From: Penium margaritaceum
Taxonomy: Eukaryota; Streptophyta; Zygnematophyceae; Desmidiales; Peniaceae
Assembly: GCA_023375785.1 (NCBI GenBank)
Contig: SZWC01003889.1
Coordinates: 134,428 to 184,003 of the forward strand
DNA: 49,576 nucleotides
Direction of reading: 5' to 3'
Position numbers and translations under genes: made by a program. The notes under the pieces are model-generated. The model saw only the letters and a list, made by a program, of their open reading frames with translations, was not told the origin of the DNA and made no database searches. This document shows positions 44,227-49,576 of this stretch, piece by piece. Each line of letters opens with the position of its first letter. The stretch's first letter is position 1.

Positions 44227-47200
44227 AGGCACAACTAGGGCGCAACTAGGCCGATAGTAGGGTGTGACTAGGGCACAACTAGGGCGCAACGAGGGCGTAG
44301 CTAGTGCTCAACTAGGGTGCAACTGGGGTGCAAGTAGGGTACAAGTAGGGCGTAACTCGGGCGCAACTGGGGCGCAACTAGGGCGCAACTAGGGCACAAG
44401 TAGGGCGCAAGTAGGGAGCAAGTAGGGTACAACTAGGGCATAACTAGGGCACAACTAGGGCGTAAGTAGGGCGTACATAGAGCGCAAGTAGGCCTCAAGT
44501 AGGGCCCAAGTAGGGTGCAACTAGGGCGCAACTAGTTCCAAAGTAGGCCATAAGTAGGGCACAACTAGCGTGAAACTAGGGCACAACTAGGGCACAACTA
44601 GGGCACAAGTAGGATGCAAGTAGGACGTAACTAGGACGCAACTAGGGTGCAACTAGGGCGTAACTAGGGCACAACTAGGGTGCAAGTAGGGCGCACGTAG
44701 GGCGCAACTAGGGCGCAACTAGGATGCAACTAGGGTGCAACTAGGGCACAACTAGGGTGCAAGTAGGGTACAACTAGGGTACAACTAGGGTGCAACTAGG
44801 GTGCAACTAGGGTACAACTAGGACGCAAAAAAGACGCAACTAGGGTGCAAGTATGGCGCAAGTAGGGTGCAACTAGGGCGCAAGCAGGGCGCAACTAGGG
44901 TGCAACTATGGGGTAAGTAGGATGCAAGTAGGGCTTTTATAGGGAGTAAGTAGGGCATAACTAGGGCGCAAGTAGGGTGCAATGAGGGCATAAGTAGGAC
45001 GCAAGTAGGCGCAAGTAGGGTGCAACTAGGGCGTAACTAGGGTGCAACTAGAGTGTAACTAGGGCGCAACTAGGGGACAAGTAGGACGCAAGTAGGGAGC
45101 AAGTAGGGTATAACTAGGGCGTAACTAGGACACAACTAGGACGTAAGTATGGTGCAACTCGGACGGAAGTAGGTCTCAAGTAGCAGGACCCAAATAGGGC
45201 AAAAGAAGGGTGCAACTAGGGAAAAACTAGGACACAACTAGGGCACAAAAAGGGCCCAAGTAGGACACAAGTAGGACGTCACTAGGGTGCAACTAGGGAA
45301 AAACTAGGACACAACTAGGGCACAAAAAGGGCCCAAGTAGGACACAAGTAGGACGTCACTAGGGTGCAACTAGGGCGCAACCAGGACACAACTAGGGCGT
45401 AACTAGGGCGTAAGTTTGACACAAGTAGGGTGCAAGTAGGGTGCAAGTAGGACACAACTAGGGCACAATTATGGCGCAAGTTGGACGCAAGTAGGGCACA
45501 AGTAGCGCACAACTATGGCGCAACTATGGCGCAATGAGGTTGGAAGTAGGGCGAAAGTAGGGCATAACTAGGATACAACTTGGGTGCAACTAGGGTGCAA
45601 CTAAGGCGCAAGTAGGGTGCAAGTGGGACGCAAGGAGGATGTAACTAGGGTGCAACAAGGATGCAAGTAGTGTGCAAATAGGATGCAAGTAGGGTGCAAG
45701 TAGGACACATCAAGGGTGCAACTAGAGCACAACTAGGGCGCAATGTGGGTGCAAGTAGGGCGTATGTAGGGCGCAACTAGGGAATAACTAGGGTATAACT
45801 AGGGTCCAACGAGGGTACAACTAGGGTGTAACTAGGGCGCAACTAGGGTGCAACTAGGACCCAAGCAGGGCACAAGTAGGGTGCATGTAGGATGCAACTA
45901 GGGTGAAACTAAGGTGTAACTAGGACATAACTAGGGTACAAGTAGGGTGCAAGCAGGGCGTAACTAGGGCACAACTAGGGTATAACTAGGGCACAACTAG
46001 GGTGCAATTAGGGGAAAAGGAGGGTGCAAGTAGGACGCAAGTAGGGCATAACAAGGACGTAAGGAGGGCACAAGTAGGGTGCAAGTAGGGCGCAACTAGG
46101 GCGTAACTAGAGCGCAAGTAGAGCGCAAGTAGTGCACAAGTAGGGCACAAGTAGGGTGCAACTAGGACGCAACTAGGGTGCAACTAGGGCGCAACTCGGA
46201 CGCAAGTAGGAGGCAATTGGGACGTAAGTAGGGTGCAAGAAGGATGTAAGTAGGAGACAAGTAGGGTACAACTAGGGTGCAACTAGGGCACAAGTAGGAC
46301 GCAACTAGGGTGCAACTAGGGCCAAACTAGGGTGCAACAAGGGCCCAACTAGGGCGCAACTAGGGCGCAAGTAGGGCGTAACTAGGCAGCAACTAGGATG
46401 CAACTAGGGTGCAAGTAGGACGCAAGTAGGGCGCAAGTAGGGCGCAACTAGGGCGCAACTAGGGTGCAACTAGGTTGTAACTAGGACGCAAGTAGGGTGC
46501 AAGTAGGGCGCAAGTAGGGTGCAACTAGGGCATAACTAGGGAAAAACTAGGGTATAAGTAGGGTACAAGTAGGATGCAAGTAGGGCGCAACTAGATCGTA
46601 AATAGGGCGCAACTAGGACGCAACAAGGACGCAAGAAGGACACAAATAGGGTGCAAGTAGGGAGCAAGAAGGACACAACTAGGATGCAAGTAGGGTATAA
46701 CTAGGGTGCAAGTAGGACGCAAAAAGGACACAACTAGGGTGCCACTAGGGTACAACTAGGATGCAACTAGGGCGCAAGTAGGGCACAAGTAGGGCACAAC
46801 TAGGAAGCAAGAAGGGCACAATAAGGCGCATCTAGGATGCAACTAGGGAGAAACTAGGACGCAAGTAGGATGCAAGTAGGATGTAAGTAGGGTGTAAGTA
46901 GGTCACAAGTAGGGTCCAAGTAGGGCACAACTAGGTCACAACTAGAACTCAAGTGGGGTACAAGTAGGGCGCAAGTAGGACGCAAGTAGGATGCAAGTAG
47001 GATGTAAGTAGGGTGTAAGTAGGTCACAAGTAGGGTCCAAGTAGGGCACAACTAGGTCACAACTAGAACTCAAGTGGGGTACAAGTAGGGCGCAAGTAGG
47101 ACGCAACTAGGGCGTAACTAGTGCATAACTAGTGTGTAACTAGGACGTAAGTAGGACACAAGTAGGACGTAAGTAGGGTACAACTAGGGCGCAACTAGGG

Positions 47201-48311
47201 AAAAACTAGGATGCAAGTAGGGTGTAAGTAGGGTGTAAGTAGGACGCAAGTAGGACGTAAGTTTGGCGCAAGTAGGGAACAACTAGGGTGCAAGAAGGGT
47301 ACAAGTAGGGCACAAGTAGGGTACAATTAGTGTGCAAGTAGGGCGTAACTAGGGTGCAATTAGGGTGCAACTAGGGTGTAACTAGGACGCAACTAGGGCA
47401 CAACTAGGACGCAAGCAGAGCGCAACTAGGGGGCACATAGAGTGCAACTAGGATGCAAGTAGGACGCAAGTAGGACAGAACTAGGGTGTAACTAGGACGT
47501 AACTAGGACAAAACTAGGGTGTAAGTAGGGTACAAGTAGGGTGCAAGTAGGGCGTAATTAGGATGAAACTAGGGCATAACTAGGACGCAACTAGGACACA
47601 AGAAGGGTACAAGTAGGGTGCAAGTAGGGAGCCAGTAAGACACAACTAGGATGCAAGCAGAGTGCAACTAGGGCATAAGTAGGACGCAAGTAGGGCGCAA
47701 CTAGGATGCAAATAGGGTGCAATTAGGATGCAACTAGGGTGCAAGTAGGGTACAAGTAGGGTGCAACTAGGAAGCAAGTAGGGTGCAATAAGGCGCAAAT
47801 AGGACACAGCAAGGGCGAAACTAGGACGCAAGTAGGTTGCAAGTAGGACGTAAGTAGGGTGCAAGTAGGTTGCAAGTAGGGTGCAAGTCGGGTACAACTA
47901 GGTCACAACTAGAAATCAAGTGGGGTACAAGTAGGGTGTAAGTAGGATGCAACTAGGGCGTAACTAGGGCATAAGTAGTGTCTAACTAGGACGTAAGTAG
48001 GGCGCAAGTAGCACATAAGTCGGGTGCAACTAAGGTGCAACTAGGGAAAAACTAGGGTGGAAGTAGGGTGTAAGTAGGGTGCAAGTAGGGCGCAAGTAGG
48101 ATGCAAGTATGGCACAAGTAGGCACAACTAGGGTGCAAGAAGGGTGTATGTAGGGTGCAAGTAGGGTGAAATAAGGGTACAACTAGGGTACAACTACTGC
48201 GCAAGTAGGGCGTAACTAGGGTGCAATAAGGGTGTAACTAGGGTGCAGCTAGGACACAACTAGGGCACAACTAGGACGCAAGCAGGACACAACTAGGATG
48301 TAACAAGGGCG
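44227..48311 (+). repeat. 11-bp minisatellite, third block, including a duplicated array segment
   Basis: It continues the 11-bp array. From about 45.85 kb it follows, unit by unit, the variants seen at 33.34-34.36 kb and then at 39.99-41.7 kb, without copia-3 between them. Internal higher-order repeats: 77 bp (starts 45211 and 45288) and 121 bp (starts 46858 and 46979). All offsets are multiples of 11. Confidence 0.92.
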
Positions 48312-48430
48312 TGTTGTTCTTCTATGCCCCATGGCCACTGCTATGGGTTGACGGACAGGTTGGGCATGCACTGCTCCCTTGGAGTAAGTCCCCCAAACCT
48401 TGTTCGTGGTGCAAGTCCAGGCGAGACACC

Positions 48431-48502
48431 AGAAGTGTAGCGCAACGGATAGCATGTTGGACTTAGGGACAACAGGTCCTGCGATCGAGCCTTGATGTGC
48501 GC
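48431..48502 (+). promoter_or_regulatory. tRNA-like module in the copia-4 LTR region
   Basis: A-box TAGCGCAACGG (48438-48448) fits TRGCNNARYGG, and the B-box region GATCGAGCC (48483-48491) fits GWTCRANNC. The box starts are 44 nt apart, the same tRNA geometry as in the copia-3 LTR, although the sequences differ. An anticodon-like stem TGTTG/CAACA has a 10-nt loop, and the acceptor ends do not pair, so it is a tRNA relic or SINE-like promoter, not a working tRNA gene. Confidence 0.6.
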
Positions 48503-48947
48503 AGGAGGTTTTTTGACCTTCTAGCACAGTGGAAGTTTCTTACACATTTCTCCATGCATGAGGAGAGTGCGCCACTTGGCGGTCAGTGGATGCGCCAATT
48601 GGCGGACTGGTGAGGTGGTGTGGAGTGACCACCCCAAAAGTGTCACTACCCAAACACCTTAGAAGCCAGGCCTAGGACTATATGTACCAGGCTCATTCCT
48701 CATTCTAATTACACAATCTGGCCTTAGATGCTCCTCACAGAGTTGTCCAACTAAGGAACAGTATAAAGAAGACACTGGTTGGTCTAAGCCCCAGGAGTTA
48801 GTCTTTGACTAGCACCTCGCGCGAAAGTGACCAAGTGTTAAGTGGACACAGTTGCTAGCAAGTGATTTCCTAGGAACTGCTCAGTGTGGAACCGTGATCC
48901 TGAGGGTGATATCTTCTCCTAGCTGAAATGCTAGGAGCGGACGGCAG

Positions 48948-48948
48948 N
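48948..48948. other. Single N
   Basis: Isolated N in the presumed LTR/leader of copia-4. No flanking duplication was noticed, so it may be a gap or an ambiguous base. Confidence 0.6.
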
Positions 48949-49281
48949 TCTCTCCAGGTGCACACGCCGGCTCCATCAACTCCATCAGCTCCATCAGCTT
49001 CATCAGCTCCAACGGCTTGGTCTGCACTTAGCACACAGGGACTAAGGACAAGCTCTGCCCTTGGAGGCACGACCCTTGTGTCCCAACCAGGACAAGCTCT
49101 GCCCTTGGTGGCAAGACCCTGGGTGTGTTGGTGTAGATATATTCTCTGTCTGCAGGTGAACATCGGCTGGAGGGGTAAGCAACGGATCTGCATCCTAAAA
49201 CCGGTAGCAGACATCAGCTAACATCAGCCTACATCGGCCTCAACGCAGCAGAGACGTGGGAAGCAGACAAGGGCAACAAAA

Positions 49282-49576
49282 ATGGTTGACCCATCGGGAG
49301 GAGTGGGGGCTGCCGCAGGGCAGTCCTCAAGCTCAACAGTGGCTACCACATGGCAGACCACTGGAGCAAATGCGAGTGCTATGTCACTGCCGCAAGGTCT
49401 TGGATCCCTGGGAGGAATCCCCATTTTCGAGGGGATTGACTTCCCCCTTTGGAGATGGCAGTTTGAGCTGGCGATGAAAGTGCGCGGCTTCATCAAGCTA
49501 CTGAAGGGAGAGGAGCAGGTTCCCGCGGAAGGCACATCTGAGCATGAGGCTTGGATGGATCGAAATGATATTGTAA
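49282..49576 (+). CDS. Copia-4 gag, N-terminal part (runs off the window)
   Basis: Open from ATG 49282 to the window end, 98 codons and a partial one, without interruption. After a Ser/Thr/Gly/Ala-rich start it contains IFEGIDFPLWRWQFELAMKV and HEAWMDRNDIV, the N-terminal signature of copia gag (Retrotran_gag_2/UBN2 type), which packages element RNA in virus-like particles. The same block in copia-3 gag reads SLW(TAG)FEV, showing what was lost there. The rest of the element lies to the right. Whether this copy is intact cannot be judged. Confidence 0.8.
   Translation, partial: MVDPSGGVGAAAGQSSSSTVATTWQTTGANASAMSLPQGLGSLGGIPIFEGIDFPLWRWQFELAMKVRGFIKLLKGEEQVPAEGTSEHEAWMDRNDIV

Larger units (their letters stand above)
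48312..49281 (+). mobile_element. Probable LTR and leader of a fourth copia element (copia-4)
   Basis: The array stops at 48311 and unique DNA starting TGTTGTTCTTC follows, a plausible LTR start. It contains a tRNA-like module, a TATAAAG (about 48762), a single N (48948) and then, before gag, a leader with CATCAGC/ACATCGGC repeats. The LTR end could not be placed. CCGGTAGCAGAC at 49201-49212 partly resembles the TGGTATCAGAGC primer site, but weakly. Confidence 0.5.

Noticed and set aside
32653..48311. Minus-strand Leu/Pro/Cys-rich frames (HPSCALVAPYL type)
   Set aside because: The 11-residue period equals three 11-bp satellite units; not coding.
48431..48502. Functional tRNA gene
   Set aside because: Boxes fit, but the acceptor stem does not pair and the anticodon loop is oversized.

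Overview
The window looks like nuclear DNA of a green-lineage eukaryote, most likely a streptophyte alga or bryophyte-grade plant; a Chara-type genome would fit, but that is inference. The evidence is a plant-type coiled-coil/RING E3 ligase (RF298/RF4/MIP1-like C-terminus) with a GT-AG intron, Ty1/copia elements primed by plant-type initiator Met-tRNA, and a decayed rDNA fragment in which 5S lies downstream of 25S on the same strand. Only the RING gene at the left edge looks like a host gene. About 95% of the window is retrotransposon or satellite.

Layout. 1-2048 holds the last two visible exons of the RING gene. 3165-20046 is a copia complex. Copia-1 (4611-13675, minus strand) is almost complete: paired LTRs, PBS, PPT and one 2,014-codon polyprotein frame that has nonsense codons but no frameshift. 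It sits in CAG/GCA-rich DNA between LTR copies of a second family, copia-2 (plus strand; decayed body 14830-19382, 3' LTR 19490-20046). 20214-20826 contains a 306-bp direct repeat across a single N, probably an assembly artefact. About 20.8-32.65 kb is a degenerate minisatellite of GGCATTGCC units spaced 10-11 bp, which switches strand at 30740. From 32.65 to 48.31 kb runs a second, unrelated 11-bp minisatellite (CTAGGGTGCAA-like).

The 11-bp array is broken by two insertions. One is copia-3 (34362-39990, plus strand) with an exact 5-bp target duplication (GACGC); a paralogous empty site exists at about 46.7 kb. The other is an rDNA fragment (42276-44227): 25S 3' end, spacer, 5S, all on the minus strand, with a mutated sarcin-ricin loop. 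A fourth copia begins near 48312 and its gag (from 49282) runs off the window.

Most notable: the copia-3 LTR combines a TATA box, heat-shock elements and a tRNA-like module whose A and B boxes have canonical tRNA spacing; the region upstream of the copia-4 gag carries a different tRNA-like module with the same 44-nt spacing. Copia-3 appears to prime from the anticodon region of initiator tRNA, copia-1 from the usual tRNA 3' end. In-frame nonsense codons in copia-1, -2 and -3 are nearly all TAG, some TGA and no TAA, a pattern expected from deamination of methylated CAG (CHG) and CG sites. Domain calls were made by eye from translations; no search was run.
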